Below, in pieces: positions 31,973-39,200 of a stretch of 42,021 nucleotides of DNA. Position 1 is the first letter of the stretch; each line of letters opens with the position of its first letter. The stretch is from a virus. A program made the position numbers and the translations under genes. The stretch is taken from positions 1 to 42,021 of IMG/VR virus record IMGVR_UViG_3300032117_000059; one strand, given 5' to 3'. The notes under the pieces were generated by a model. That model did not search any database and was not told where the DNA came from. It saw only the letters and a list, made by a program, of their open reading frames with translations.

Positions 31973-32547
31973 AATATAAAATTTATCACTGATCGACGTT
32001 CTGTTTCTCTAGGAGGACTTCCACAATGAAACAAATTTGAATCGAACAATAATGCTGTTCCTTTTTTAGGTGTACATTTATATTTAACGGTAAGGTCATT
32101 TATATGTACACCTTCTTGATAACGTTCATTGAATATTATAGTGTCACCATCTGAATCATTTACATAATACAGTAGAGTTCGCATATTTGAACTATGATCA
32201 TCTACATGAGGTGTATTATGAAATCCTTCTGGGAAACTAGCATCTCTAAACATTAAATTACATTTTACACGATTTATGTTAGGACGAGCAATACCCGCCA
32301 TGCCCAAAATGGGTAAAAATAATTTATGTGTTGGACTATAGATTCTGCCGTTGGCTCCTGCACTTGTATGTACAAACTGCCACGACTCTTTTGTTTGCGG
32401 TGTTACGCACCAATCGTTTGGATAAAGGTCTTGCCCTTGTCCTGCGTACACCGTTGCTGGTTGATAATACCAATCTATGTTGTTACCTAAAATTAGTTCT
32501 TCTAATTTGTCTTGGTAATCAGTAGGAACAAAGTTTGTTAGTATCAT
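31963..32547 (-). CDS. 2OG-Fe(II) oxygenase, prolyl 4-hydroxylase-like (194 aa)
   Basis: NTPHVDDHSS gives H114 and D116, FDSNLFHCGSPP gives H174, and ETERRSVINF gives R184/R185; LLYYVND...GDTIIFNE forms the core strands. The gene fits exactly between two tRNAs: its ATG is 4 bases after the CCA of tRNA-Gly with no Shine-Dalgarno sequence, and its TAG stop lies inside tRNA-Pro. tRNA processing would remove the stop codon from this mRNA. Confidence 0.8.
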   Translation of the reverse strand: MILTNFVPTDYQDKLEELILGNNIDWYYQPATVYAGQGQDLYPNDWCVTPQTKESWQFVHTSAGANGRIYSPTHKLFLPILGMAGIARPNINRVKCNLMFRDASFPEGFHNTPHVDDHSSNMRTLLYYVNDSDGDTIIFNERYQEGVHINDLTVKYKCTPKKGTALLFDSNLFHCGSPPRETERRSVINFIFGV

Positions 32548-32551
32548 AGTA

Positions 32552-32625
32552 TGGAGCGGGATAAGAGAATCGAACTCTCGTCATCAGCTTGGAAGGCTGG
32601 GGTAATACCATTATACGAATCCCGC
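32552..32625 (-). tRNA. tRNA-Gly(TCC)
   Basis: Acceptor GCGGGAT/ATCCCGC, loop CTTCCAA (TCC), U73, CCA. A 16-base inverted repeat begins at the base immediately 5' of it. Confidence 0.92.
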
Positions 32626-32953
32626 ACTTTATAGAGGCTCTCTGTGGCGCTTGAATCCTTGATAGCCCAACTCTTCCTGGCCGGTCCTTGCTTTGGTCGA
32701 CATTGGCAAGTTTTTCGGTGTTCCAGTGTAGCTACTCAAAGAGCTTTTATAAAGTGTCTAGCTACCCTCACCACAAGGGCCCTAGACTGGTCAGTTACTA
32801 CGTCCACTAGCCTTTCCATTTAGACGGTGCTGAGGTCCGCCTTTGTGATTTCTCAAGTCGCTTTAAACAAGCCTTGCGGTAGATCCAATGCACCGTGCTA
32901 TTAAGGTGTTGCAATTCCCTAACTCTGTAACGCTGAGTTAACGCGGGGTTCTT
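32626..32953 (-). ncRNA. structured spacer between tRNA-Gly and tRNA-Thr (328 nt, no gene)
   Basis: No open frame of note. The arms 32626-32641 and 32740-32755 pair at 14 of 16 positions (ACTTTATA...), closing a 130-nt domain directly against the tRNA-Gly 5' end. A GTCTAG/CTAGAC stem and an AACTC/GAGTT hairpin follow. This looks like a folded RNA released when the flanking tRNAs are processed; function unknown. Confidence 0.45.
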
Positions 32954-33029
32954 TGGTGCCCCTTGTCCGACTCGAACAGACCACCTACTGATTACAAATC
33001 AGTTGCTCTACCAGATGAGCTAAAGGGGC
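32954..33029 (-). tRNA. tRNA-Thr(TGT)
   Basis: Acceptor GCCCCTT/AAGGGGC, loop TTTGTAA (TGT), A73, CCA. A promoter lies at 33048-33076. Confidence 0.92.
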
Positions 33030-33047
33030 AAATCTTTACTAACTTCT

Positions 33048-33076
33048 ATTTTACTTATCTTTGATCTCATTGTCAA
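33048..33076 (-). promoter_or_regulatory. sigma70-type promoter for tRNA-Thr
   Basis: Minus strand TTGACA (33071-33076), 17 bp, TAAAAT (33048-33053). The -35 is in the last codons of the 51-aa gene and the -10 covers its TAA stop. Confidence 0.75.
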
Positions 33077-33206
33077 GTTCTTTTTCTGGCGGAACATAAA
33101 CATAAGGCTTCTTAGGTTCCTTTTTTCCAAAAATATTCTCGAACGATTTATCAAATTGTTCTTTAGGCACAACTAGTGGCCTTGGTTTACTACCTTTCCC
33201 TGCCAT
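33051..33206 (-). CDS. hypothetical basic protein (51 aa)
   Basis: A short gene MAGKGSKPRPLVVPKEQFDK... ending in a charged DNEIKDK. A good Shine-Dalgarno (TTAGGAG) precedes the ATG. Pro/Lys-rich and probably extended; function unknown. Its 3' end carries the promoter of the downstream tRNA-Thr. Confidence 0.7.
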   Translation of the reverse strand: MAGKGSKPRPLVVPKEQFDKSFENIFGKKEPKKPYVYVPPEKELDNEIKDK

Positions 33207-33223
33207 AATAAACTCCTAATACT

Positions 33224-33299
33224 TGGTGGAGGTGACAGGACTCGAACCCGCTACCCTCTGCTTGCAAAGCAGATGCTCTCCCAGCTGAGCTACACCCCC
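33224..33299 (-). tRNA. tRNA-Ala(TGC)
   Basis: Acceptor GGGGGTG/CACCTCC, loop TTTGCAA (TGC), A73, CCA. Its U8-A9-G10 provide the TAG stop of the SGNH-like gene ending at 33290. Confidence 0.93.
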
Positions 33300-34018
33300 A
33301 AATTCTCTATATGCTTAATAATTAAATCAGCATACTTCTTTTGTCCATCTTCTCCCCAGTGCTGTTTATCACCATAAGGAGTACATGGAATGTCTTTTAA
33401 ATAATTTTTAAAAGTTACAGATTTATCAAAAAAACCTAAATGCTTTTCTATACGGCTGTCACCGTATAATCCTAGTAAACTTATATAGTCATTCTTTAGT
33501 TCTCTATATTCACGAAATTGACTAGGATGTTTAAATGGTCTTACACCATTTGCAAAATAATATTTTATACCTTTTGATTCTAAAAACAATGCTGTTACAT
33601 ACATATGATACAGATTTTTATAATTAGAATAATCTTCAAATTCTATCAACGATCTTGCTTCTACGTATTGCTTAACCGTTGGATCAACATGACTCATCAT
33701 AGCAGATCCTAATGAAACACTCATATGCTTTTTAGCTTTAGGTGACCAAAATTCGTAACGATCAAAACCACTCCAACTAATAACAACTTCTAAGTCTTTG
33801 CTAGAAGCACCTTGCTTTAGCATATTTGAAACAGATAAGATTGTAGTTCTACTAATCTGTTCACTACCATTACCACCATCTGCAAGGTTTATATACTTAT
33901 AACCAAAATGGTCTGCCACCCAACGAGGCCACGCAACTTCATGACAAAAAAATAAATTGTCAGGATTTACATTAGTTCCTGCGGTGTGGCTACAACCATT
34001 AGCGACTAGTACTTTCAT
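33290..34018 (-). CDS. SGNH-hydrolase-like protein (242 aa)
   Basis: VANGCSHTAG at the N-terminus is a variant block I (Ser9 as possible nucleophile); LADGGNGSEQI supplies the block II Gly; VVISWSGFDRYEF stands where GxND normally is, without the Asn; HWGEDGQKKYAD near the C-terminus fits block V. Catalytic activity is uncertain. The ATG overlaps the stop of the 30-aa gene upstream and the TAG stop lies 10 bases inside tRNA-Ala. Confidence 0.65.
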   Translation of the reverse strand: MKVLVANGCSHTAGTNVNPDNLFFCHEVAWPRWVADHFGYKYINLADGGNGSEQISRTTILSVSNMLKQGASSKDLEVVISWSGFDRYEFWSPKAKKHMSVSLGSAMMSHVDPTVKQYVEARSLIEFEDYSNYKNLYHMYVTALFLESKGIKYYFANGVRPFKHPSQFREYRELKNDYISLLGLYGDSRIEKHLGFFDKSVTFKNYLKDIPCTPYGDKQHWGEDGQKKYADLIIKHIENLGV

Positions 34019-34107
34019 TTGTATATAAATGGATCAGTTTTTCTTATTTCTTTTAATCGCTTACGTAAGCGATACTGATAAATTAAATTTTGTATAAACT
34101 TTATCAT
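34015..34107 (-). CDS. putative 30-aa leader peptide gene
   Basis: ATG-initiated frame (MIKFIQNLIYQYRLRKRL..., 30 codons) beginning 4 bases after the CCA end of tRNA-Asn and ending in an ATGA overlap with the SGNH-like gene. Very basic, with an amphipathic helix. No Shine-Dalgarno sequence. The exact ATGA coupling supports translation; it could be a leader that couples the next gene to ribosomes. Confidence 0.5.
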   Translation of the reverse strand: MIKFIQNLIYQYRLRKRLKEIRKTDPFIYK

Positions 34108-34111
34108 ATAT

Positions 34112-34187
34112 TGGCTCCCCGAGGTGGGTTCGAACCACCGACCTGCGGATTAACAGTCCGTCGCTCTACCGACTGAGCTATCAGGGA
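34112..34187 (-). tRNA. tRNA-Asn(GTT)
   Basis: Acceptor TCCCTGA/TCGGGGA, loop CTGTTAA (GTT), G73, CCA. A second Asn tRNA is at 41543. Confidence 0.93.
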
Positions 34188-34194
34188 ATAATCT

Positions 34195-34419
34195 TTATTC
34201 TACACTTGTACTAGCTGTGCCAGTATCATTTGTAACATAACTGGTTGTTCCACGTGGAGCATTACGGTCACGCTTTTCTGGTTTAACAACAATCTCTGAA
34301 TACAACTGTGCTTGAATCATTGCACGTTTGTATGCATTACGTTCAACTGGATCAACAAAGGTAGCCATAAAGCGTTTTGTTTGTTTGCTGAGGTTGAATG
34401 TCTTACCTGGTTTTAACAT
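34195..34419 (-). CDS. hypothetical protein (74 aa)
   Basis: Not recognised. Basic N-terminus (MLKPGKTFNLSKQTKR), a helical middle (VDPVERNAYKRAMIQAQLYSE), and a Thr/Ser-rich tail. The AAGGAAAG Shine-Dalgarno and a perfect sigma70 promoter just upstream show it is expressed early. It heads a transcript that continues into tRNA-Asn. Confidence 0.65.
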   Translation of the reverse strand: MLKPGKTFNLSKQTKRFMATFVDPVERNAYKRAMIQAQLYSEIVVKPEKRDRNAPRGTTSYVTNDTGTASTSVE

Positions 34420-34438
34420 GTTCTTTCCTTAAATAAAA

Positions 34439-34467
34439 ATTATAACTTAAAATATCTGCAATGTCAA
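34439..34467 (-). promoter_or_regulatory. perfect sigma70 promoter
   Basis: Minus strand TTGACA (34462-34467), 17 bp, TATAAT (34439-34444), about 20 bases before the ATG at 34419. Confidence 0.9.
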
Positions 34468-34470
34468 CAA

Positions 34471-35160
34471 TTATAAATCGTGTTGTCCCATGCTTTTAAT
34501 CATTGCTTCATTGTCTTTGTTTTTCAAAACTTCAATCCAATCTTCATACATTCTATGTATGTTGGATACAATTAATAATCTTTCTTGATACACAGGCTTG
34601 TGATAGTCTGTAGGTTCGATAAAGTGAATTAAATAACCTGGACTTACAACCATCATGCCTTCTTCTAAACGTAAACGTTTGAACGGACTAAACTGATTAG
34701 TCCAATTGACTCCGCCACGTGGATCAATAAACACCATGTTACCTGGGTTATCGTTGTTTAGTTTGATATAAAATACACCAACGCCTAAAGTTGATCCATG
34801 CTGATGCGGTGTAATACGATACTCCACATTAGGCTGAATATGTCTAAAATAACCTTTAGCAATACGCATAGGAGGCAAAGGCATTTCGCTGTGTAGCGTT
34901 AAAGTCTTTTCGGCAAGTTCAATTTTCTTCTTTTGAACTTCTAGCATTGTGTCCGGTAAGTCTGGTAAACTCCAAACATCTACACTATTCTTTTGAGCAC
35001 GGGGAAGTACATACTTGTATACATCTTCTTTTAGTTGCTCAATAAAATCCTGTGTAAACGGACGCGATATGCCGATTGGAGTAGACCATACCTGATGTAT
35101 AGTTTCTACTCCGTCATGTGTTAAATGTGTGCGGTTTCCGCTGTCTGCCATAGTTGTCAT
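34471..35160 (-). CDS. putative 2OG-Fe(II) oxygenase, TIGR02466-like (229 aa)
   Basis: WSTPIG near the N-terminus, then ITPHQHGSTLGVGVFYIKL (H119, H121), a PGNMVFIDPRGG loop, GYLIHFIEP (H179) and ERLLIVSN (R194). This is the phage/cyanobacterial group with HxH in place of HxD. A 25-residue N-terminal extension precedes it, so an internal start is possible. Overlaps the radical SAM 10 gene upstream by 4 bases. Confidence 0.75.
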   Translation of the reverse strand: MTTMADSGNRTHLTHDGVETIHQVWSTPIGISRPFTQDFIEQLKEDVYKYVLPRAQKNSVDVWSLPDLPDTMLEVQKKKIELAEKTLTLHSEMPLPPMRIAKGYFRHIQPNVEYRITPHQHGSTLGVGVFYIKLNNDNPGNMVFIDPRGGVNWTNQFSPFKRLRLEEGMMVVSPGYLIHFIEPTDYHKPVYQERLLIVSNIHRMYEDWIEVLKNKDNEAMIKSMGQHDL

Positions 35161-36671
35161 GCAGTATTTACTCCTACAAGATTTTTGTACGCTTGCAAAC
35201 GATCCGCATTTAACATTGGTATAGGATACTTGTTCATGATATCTTTGATAGTCATCGAATACAAATCATCCAAACTAATTCCACTATTCAAAGCAGTAAT
35301 CATTTGAAACTCTGCAAACTTGTTTCTACGTTGCATCATGCCTCTGTACCATGTAGCAATTTGTCCACACTCTTCATACGTTAGATTTTTATCTGGCAAA
35401 GTCCATGCTCTAAAATCATCCTTAGGAAATTCGTAGCCATAGACTTCGGGATTCAAACTAAACTCACTAGAATAAGCCGCAAGTTTTTGTTTCCCCTCAC
35501 CTGTTCTGTTATACAAGTGTAGTGCATAAAAATCTATAAAATCAATTGGGTTATCTTTTTCCTTACACCAATCGATCAGTTCTTTAAAGTATTCTCGTGT
35601 GTCGTAAGGCAATCCTAGAATAAATCCAGACGCTATGTTTACTTTATTGTGCCATTTTTCATCTAACCAATACAGTCTATCTTTAACTTTGTTTGGAGCA
35701 AGTCCTTTGCCTATGGCTATTGCACTCTTAGGTTGTAGAGTCTCCAAACCGAAGTATGTACCAATCAGCCCCATTTCAGTCAACAGGTCTGCTTGGTGTG
35801 GATACTTGTTAATTAAATCTATACGTAAATATGCACTAAACTTTGGCTTAAAAGGTAAACTAGTAAACACACGATGTAATGCTTCAATCTTATCATTGTC
35901 ATCGTTAAACGTGTCGTCTGTAAAGTAATAACTATCAGTACCGTGCTTTTCCCAAAGCTCGATTAATTCGTCTTTAATACCATCAGGATCTCTTAGATAA
36001 GTTCCTTTCTTTTTTCCTAATAAAGGATAGCTACAAAACTTGCATCTAAAAATGCAACCACGTGCTAGTTCTATAGGAAGTCCTTCTCCTGGCAACACAT
36101 TTTGAAAACGTGTTGTTAAATTGTCCATAGTAGGCTCTGGGTATTTTGCAGAATCAATTACGATACATTCTTCGTTACCGATTTTGATTGTGTCGTACTG
36201 TGTTAAGTATGCAATGTCATTGGTTTTTATATAATTGGTAAGAGCTACCGTGCTGTTGTCAGCATAGCCTAATACATAAAAATCAATAGCATCATCGTCT
36301 AAATGAAATGGTGCTCCTGCGCCGCCATAGACAATTTTGGCATTTGAATTTTCTTTAACGTAAGAAATAATTTCTTCAATTACACTCACGTCTGTGTAGT
36401 ACATACGGTCCTTTTTAGTTTTAGTACCGTCGTATGGTTGATAAAAGAATGTACTACTAAAACCAATCCACAAGGTATCATTACCTAAATGAGGTTTAAG
36501 AGCTTGTTTAATTTCATCTACAGATAAATGTATAATGAAATCGAGTACAAACGTAGTGTATCCATTGTCCTCTAATGCACTTGCAATTCTATAAGGGCCT
36601 AGTGAACGTTGTATTCTAGGAGCAGTTGGATGTGCTTCCACACCGCCTGTTAAAATGATACATTGTGTCAT
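35157..36671 (-). CDS. B12-binding-type radical SAM protein 10 (504 aa)
   Basis: The N-terminal 145 residues form a Rossmann-like domain in the place of a cobalamin-binding domain (GPYRIASALEDNGYTTFVLD; IVYGGAGAPF), but the cobalamin DxHxxG motif is not seen. ARGCIFRCKFCSYP gives C206, C210 and C213; YFTDDTFNDD and GLETLQPKSA follow the B12-radical SAM/Elp3 core layout. B12-dependent members methylate unactivated carbons. Flanked by two oxygenases in a three-gene operon with 4-base overlaps. Confidence 0.85.
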   Translation of the reverse strand: MTQCIILTGGVEAHPTAPRIQRSLGPYRIASALEDNGYTTFVLDFIIHLSVDEIKQALKPHLGNDTLWIGFSSTFFYQPYDGTKTKKDRMYYTDVSVIEEIISYVKENSNAKIVYGGAGAPFHLDDDAIDFYVLGYADNSTVALTNYIKTNDIAYLTQYDTIKIGNEECIVIDSAKYPEPTMDNLTTRFQNVLPGEGLPIELARGCIFRCKFCSYPLLGKKKGTYLRDPDGIKDELIELWEKHGTDSYYFTDDTFNDDNDKIEALHRVFTSLPFKPKFSAYLRIDLINKYPHQADLLTEMGLIGTYFGLETLQPKSAIAIGKGLAPNKVKDRLYWLDEKWHNKVNIASGFILGLPYDTREYFKELIDWCKEKDNPIDFIDFYALHLYNRTGEGKQKLAAYSSEFSLNPEVYGYEFPKDDFRAWTLPDKNLTYEECGQIATWYRGMMQRRNKFAEFQMITALNSGISLDDLYSMTIKDIMNKYPIPMLNADRLQAYKNLVGVNTA

Positions 36672-37396
36672 TTTTGTCTAATTCTAAATACCACAGCATA
36701 GCGCATGGCCTTAGCCCACGGTGCTGTTGGTTTAGTTGTATGTAATGCTCTGCCATCATACAATACTACACGGCCTGCAATGGGAGGAACAATGGCAAAA
36801 GGGTAACCTACTGTAAACCCACGATTTTGTCCTTGACCTTTTTGAAACTGCTGTGCATCGCCTGTAGTAGGATCATCACTGTAAAAAACATTCTCAGCCA
36901 TCCAGCTTGGATACCAAGTTAGATTAGCCATGTACAATAATGTAAAATGTTTTTCTTCTTTTAAATCGATGGTGTCACGGTGAATACCGTGACTACGCTT
37001 TATCGTCTCGTCCATTTGTGCATTTACATACACACGAGCCATTTTATATTTGTTGTCTGCAATACCTTCTAAGTCTCCATCAATTACAAACTTATTATTA
37101 AGTCGAGTATTGATAGCGTTCCAAAGTTCTAGTATTACAGGATGCTGTTTTAAATCTTCTTCGTTGTTGCCAAATACACAACGATGCATATACTGATTGT
37201 TTACGCTAGGAACTGTATCGTCCATGTATTCCTTTTTGCCATCAACAGGCTTGTACCAAATGATACTACCAGGCTGTGGGTATGGAACATCCTTGCGTGT
37301 CGCATGAAAGTCTTGATGTTGTATGTAATCCCATACTCGAAAACGTAAATCGTCTTCAATCAAATTGTCATATGTTTCTACAGTATATGTCTTCAT
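36668..37396 (-). CDS. 2OG-Fe(II) oxygenase (242 aa)
   Basis: The start is at MKTYTVETYD, whose ATG is 5 bases after the CCA of tRNA-Ser(GCT). HGIHRDTID gives H139 and D141, GRALHTTKP gives H219 and MRYAVVF gives R232. It resembles prolyl hydroxylase-like phage enzymes. First gene of the operon with radical SAM 10 and a TIGR02466-like oxygenase; no Shine-Dalgarno sequence, so its mRNA 5' end may be produced by tRNA processing. Confidence 0.78.
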   Translation of the reverse strand: MKTYTVETYDNLIEDDLRFRVWDYIQHQDFHATRKDVPYPQPGSIIWYKPVDGKKEYMDDTVPSVNNQYMHRCVFGNNEEDLKQHPVILELWNAINTRLNNKFVIDGDLEGIADNKYKMARVYVNAQMDETIKRSHGIHRDTIDLKEEKHFTLLYMANLTWYPSWMAENVFYSDDPTTGDAQQFQKGQGQNRGFTVGYPFAIVPPIAGRVVLYDGRALHTTKPTAPWAKAMRYAVVFRIRQK

Positions 37397-37401
37397 ATTG
37401 T

Positions 37402-37496
37402 TGGCGGTGAGCAAGAGATTCGAACTCTTGATACAGGTTTTGGCCCGTATGCCTTCTTAGCAGGAAGGTGCCTTCGACCAACTCGGCCAGCTCACC
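37402..37496 (-). tRNA. tRNA-Ser(GCT)
   Basis: Class II. Acceptor GGTGAGC/GCTCACC, loop CTGCTAA (GCT), long variable arm, G73, CCA. Confidence 0.93.
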
Positions 37497-37504
37497 ATAT
37501 TCTT

Positions 37505-37645
37505 TTATCTTGTTACCTTACGTATTAATTTATACCAATAGTATTTAACGCCACGCCAAACTGGCAAATCCCAATTGACGATAAATCCTACTTCCTTAGG
37601 CATATTACCGTATGCCTTGTCTATTACTTCTTTTGGTGTTGACAT
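37505..37645 (-). CDS. hypothetical protein (46 aa)
   Basis: Short gene starting MSTPKEVIDKAYGNM, with an aromatic, basic C-terminus (VWRGVKYYWYKLIRK) that may associate with membrane or RNA. TTAGGAG precedes the ATG, 19 bases after the tRNA-Val CCA. It lies between two tRNAs. Unknown function. Confidence 0.68.
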   Translation of the reverse strand: MSTPKEVIDKAYGNMPKEVGFIVNWDLPVWRGVKYYWYKLIRKVTR

Positions 37646-37664
37646 ACAGCTCTCCTAATAAAAA

Positions 37665-37740
37665 TGGTAGGACCTGCCGGGTTCGAACCGACGACATTCT
37701 GCGTGTAAGGCAGACGCTCTACCAACTGAGCTAAGGTCCT
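37665..37740 (-). tRNA. tRNA-Val(TAC)
   Basis: Acceptor AGGACCT/AGGTCCT, loop CTTACAC (TAC), A73, CCA. Confidence 0.93.
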
Positions 37741-37746
37741 ATTATA

Positions 37747-37831
37747 TGGTGCGACTGCCCGGAATCGAACCGGGACGCTGTGAAGCGAGAGATTTTAAGT
37801 CTCTTGTGTCTACCTATTTCACCACAGTCGC
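37747..37831 (-). tRNA. tRNA-Leu(TAA)
   Basis: Class II. Acceptor GCGACTG/CAGTCGC, anticodon arm AGAGA/TCTCT with loop CTTAAAA, A73, CCA. Confidence 0.93.
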
Positions 37832-37852
37832 ATTTTAATATTTAACTAACAC

Positions 37853-37931
37853 TGGCGACCCGTACCGGATTCGAACCGGTGATCTCCGCCGTGACAGGGC
37901 GGCGCCTTAGGCCAGACTGAGCTAACGGGCC
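37853..37931 (-). tRNA. tRNA-Asp(GTC)
   Basis: Acceptor GGCCCGT/ACGGGTC, loop CTGTCAC (GTC), G73, CCA; the D loop is somewhat long. Confidence 0.92.
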
Positions 37932-38090
37932 AATATAGTTTTTCAAAGTGACTGACTATCTTTCTCAAGGACTCATCAGGTTGTCTCGTAGAGGAGAGTT
38001 TAACAACCTTGTGTTGCTACTGGTGTGTCAGTCTCAAGAATAGGGACCTAGCGCACAAGGGACTCAATCCAAACGTCTAACTCGGAAACT
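37932..38090 (-). ncRNA. structured spacer between tRNA-Asp and tRNA-Cys (159 nt)
   Basis: GACTGAC (37950-37956) pairs with GTCAGTC (38027-38033); inside, GGTTGT (37979-37984) pairs with ACAACC (38003-38008) around a TCTC/GAGA tip. This nested set predicts a branched RNA domain. No open frame is seen. Confidence 0.45.
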
Positions 38091-38165
38091 TGGAGGTCAG
38101 GGTAGGAGTTTAACCTACCTCTAGTCGGTTTGCAATCGACTGCATAAACGCTCTGCTACCTGACC
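38091..38165 (-). tRNA. divergent second tRNA-Cys(GCA)
   Basis: Acceptor GGTCAGG/CCTGACC and U73-CCA are intact and the loop TTGCAAA has GCA, but the D loop lacks GG and the T loop is TTAAACT rather than TTCGAAT. It may be a poorly decoding or specialised copy. Confidence 0.75.
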
Positions 38166-38171
38166 ATAACT

Positions 38172-38245
38172 TGGCGGGTCCTGAGAGACTCGAACTCCCA
38201 CTAACGGTTTTGGAGACCGCAGTACTGCCATTATACTAAAGACCC
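38172..38245 (-). tRNA. tRNA-Trp(CCA)
   Basis: Acceptor GGGTCTT/AGGACCC, loop CTCCAAA (anticodon CCA), G73, CCA end. Confidence 0.92.
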
Positions 38246-38254
38246 ATATCTAAC

Positions 38255-38306
38255 AGGATACATTTTTCTTCATTTGCAGTGAAATAAAAATTGCTGGTAG
38301 TATCCT
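38255..38306 (-). ncRNA. AGGAU/CAGCAA structured element, copy D
   Basis: 52 nt between tRNA-Trp and tRNA-Ser. Minus: AGGATAC, TACCAGCAA, a T/A-rich second helix, GTATCCTGTT. The 7-bp closing stem is perfect. Confidence 0.62.
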
Positions 38307-38311
38307 AAATT

Positions 38312-38401
38312 TGGCGGAAACGGTGAGATTCGAACTCACGGACCCTTTCGAGTCGTCTGTTTTCAAGACAGGTGCAATCAGCCGGACTCTGCCACGTTTC
38401 C
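38312..38401 (-). tRNA. tRNA-Ser(TGA)
   Basis: Class II. Acceptor GGAAACG/CGTTTCC, loop CTTGAAA (TGA), long variable arm, G73, CCA. Confidence 0.93.
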
Positions 38402-38407
38402 ATTATT

Positions 38408-38481
38408 TGGTTGCGGGACCTGGAATCGAACCAGGGACTGGAGCTTATGAGACTCCTGAGATGCCGCTTCTCCATCCCGCT
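38408..38481 (-). tRNA. initiator-like tRNA-Met(CAT)
   Basis: Loop CTCATAA (CAT). The acceptor has an unpaired first position (A1 opposite A72), then GCGGG/CCCGC; an unpaired 1-72 is the bacterial initiator hallmark. The three G:C anticodon-stem pairs of standard initiators are not fully kept (GGAGT/GCTCC). Confidence 0.8.
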
Positions 38482-38487
38482 ATAATT

Positions 38488-38572
38488 TGGTGGAGTGTAC
38501 TGGGATCGAACCAGTCGTGCTATTAAGCGCCGGATTTACAGTCCAGTGCATCACCATTGATGCTTCCACTCC
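38488..38572 (-). tRNA. tRNA-Tyr(GTA)
   Basis: Class II. Acceptor GGAGTGG/ACACTCC, loop CTGTAAA (GTA), A73, CCA. Confidence 0.92.
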
Positions 38573-38577
38573 ATATT

Positions 38578-38660
38578 TGGTGCCCCAAGCGAGACTCGAA
38601 CTCGCACTCCGAAGAAGTGGCTTCTAAGACCACCGTGTCTACCAGTTCCACCATCGGGGC
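38578..38660 (-). tRNA. tRNA-Leu(TAG)
   Basis: Class II. Acceptor GCCCCGA/TTGGGGC, loop CTTAGAA (TAG), A73, CCA. Confidence 0.92.
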
Positions 38661-38735
38661 ATATAGAAATACACTAGGGGCAATGCCATCTTACTATCCC
38701 AGTCAGTTGGGTGTTGCCTAATGTATTTTTATATA
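38661..38735 (-). ncRNA. long-stem spacer RNA, ACAUUA/UAGUGU family, copy 1
   Basis: The arms 38661-38678 and 38718-38735 pair at 17 of 18 positions (one U-G), with minus-strand ends ...ATACATTAGG and CCTAGTGTAT.... The stem ends at the base next to the tRNA-Leu(TAG) 5' end. Confidence 0.55.
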
Positions 38736-38882
38736 CCATTAATTGATAACACAGTTTACTATTCTCTTGCTACCTATTGTTGACCTGCTACGCAGAATCA
38801 GTTACTAGTATCATAGGCTTTCCGCTTTGAACAAGGTTAGGCGTGTACATTGCCCTACGAGCTGTGTTATCAATTAATGGTA
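38734..38882 (-). ncRNA. 21-bp inverted-repeat spacer RNA overlapping the tRNA-Glu 3' end
   Basis: 38734-38754 and 38862-38882 are a perfect 21-bp inverted repeat enclosing 107 nt. The outer five pairs use U72, A73 and CCA of tRNA-Glu. It abuts copy 1 of the long-stem family on its other side. Confidence 0.6.
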
Positions 38883-38953
38883 CTCGGTAGGGGAATCGAA
38901 CCCCTCTTCCCGCCGTGAAAGGGCGGTGTCCTAGACCGATAGACGAACCGAGC
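38878..38953 (-). tRNA. tRNA-Glu(TTC)
   Basis: Acceptor GCTCGGT/ACCGAGT (G1-U72), loop CTTTCAC (TTC), A73, CCA. Its 3' end is the start of a 21-bp inverted repeat. Confidence 0.92.
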
Positions 38954-39007
38954 ATATTAAATTTTATTTTTAAAGAACATGTGCTAGTGTTTGCTAGCTA
39001 AGTGTTA

Positions 39008-39036
39008 ATTATATAGCCTATTCAGCTATGTGTCAA
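39008..39036 (-). promoter_or_regulatory. perfect sigma70 promoter in the tRNA array
   Basis: Minus strand TTGACA (39031-39036), 17 bp, TATAAT (39008-39013), in the 103-bp gap upstream of tRNA-Glu. Confidence 0.88.
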
Positions 39037-39056
39037 CACTTTAATGAAATACTTTC

Positions 39057-39131
39057 TGGCCGGGCTTGAGAGGATCGAACTCCCACCGTCGGTTTCGAAG
39101 ACCGAAATGATATCCATTTCACCAAAGCCCG
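39057..39131 (-). tRNA. tRNA-Arg(TCG)
   Basis: Acceptor CGGGCTT/AAGCCCG, anticodon stem TCGGT/ACCGA, loop CTTCGAA (TCG), G73, CCA. Confidence 0.9.
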
Positions 39132-39200
39132 CATAATGTTACTTATAATACACATTTTGTAGATATTAGGTGCATAACGTTACTTATAAGTAACATTATG
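39132..39200 (-). ncRNA. 17-bp perfect inverted repeat filling a tRNA spacer
   Basis: 39132-39148 and 39184-39200 are exact inverted repeats. The hairpin starts at the base next to tRNA-Arg(TCG) and ends two bases from the tRNA-Arg(TCT) CCA, so it is the entire spacer. The inner GTTACTTATAAGTAAC is itself a palindrome. Confidence 0.55.

Noticed and set aside
36873-37100. Possible frameshift in the oxygenase at 36668
   Set aside because: The reading frame is continuous with all metal ligands in order.
38998-39044. Hairpin AAGTGTT...AACACTT with an inner ATAGC/GCTAT stem in the gap upstream of tRNA-Glu
   Set aside because: The same bases are a perfect sigma70 promoter, which explains the conserved-looking sequence better than an RNA element.
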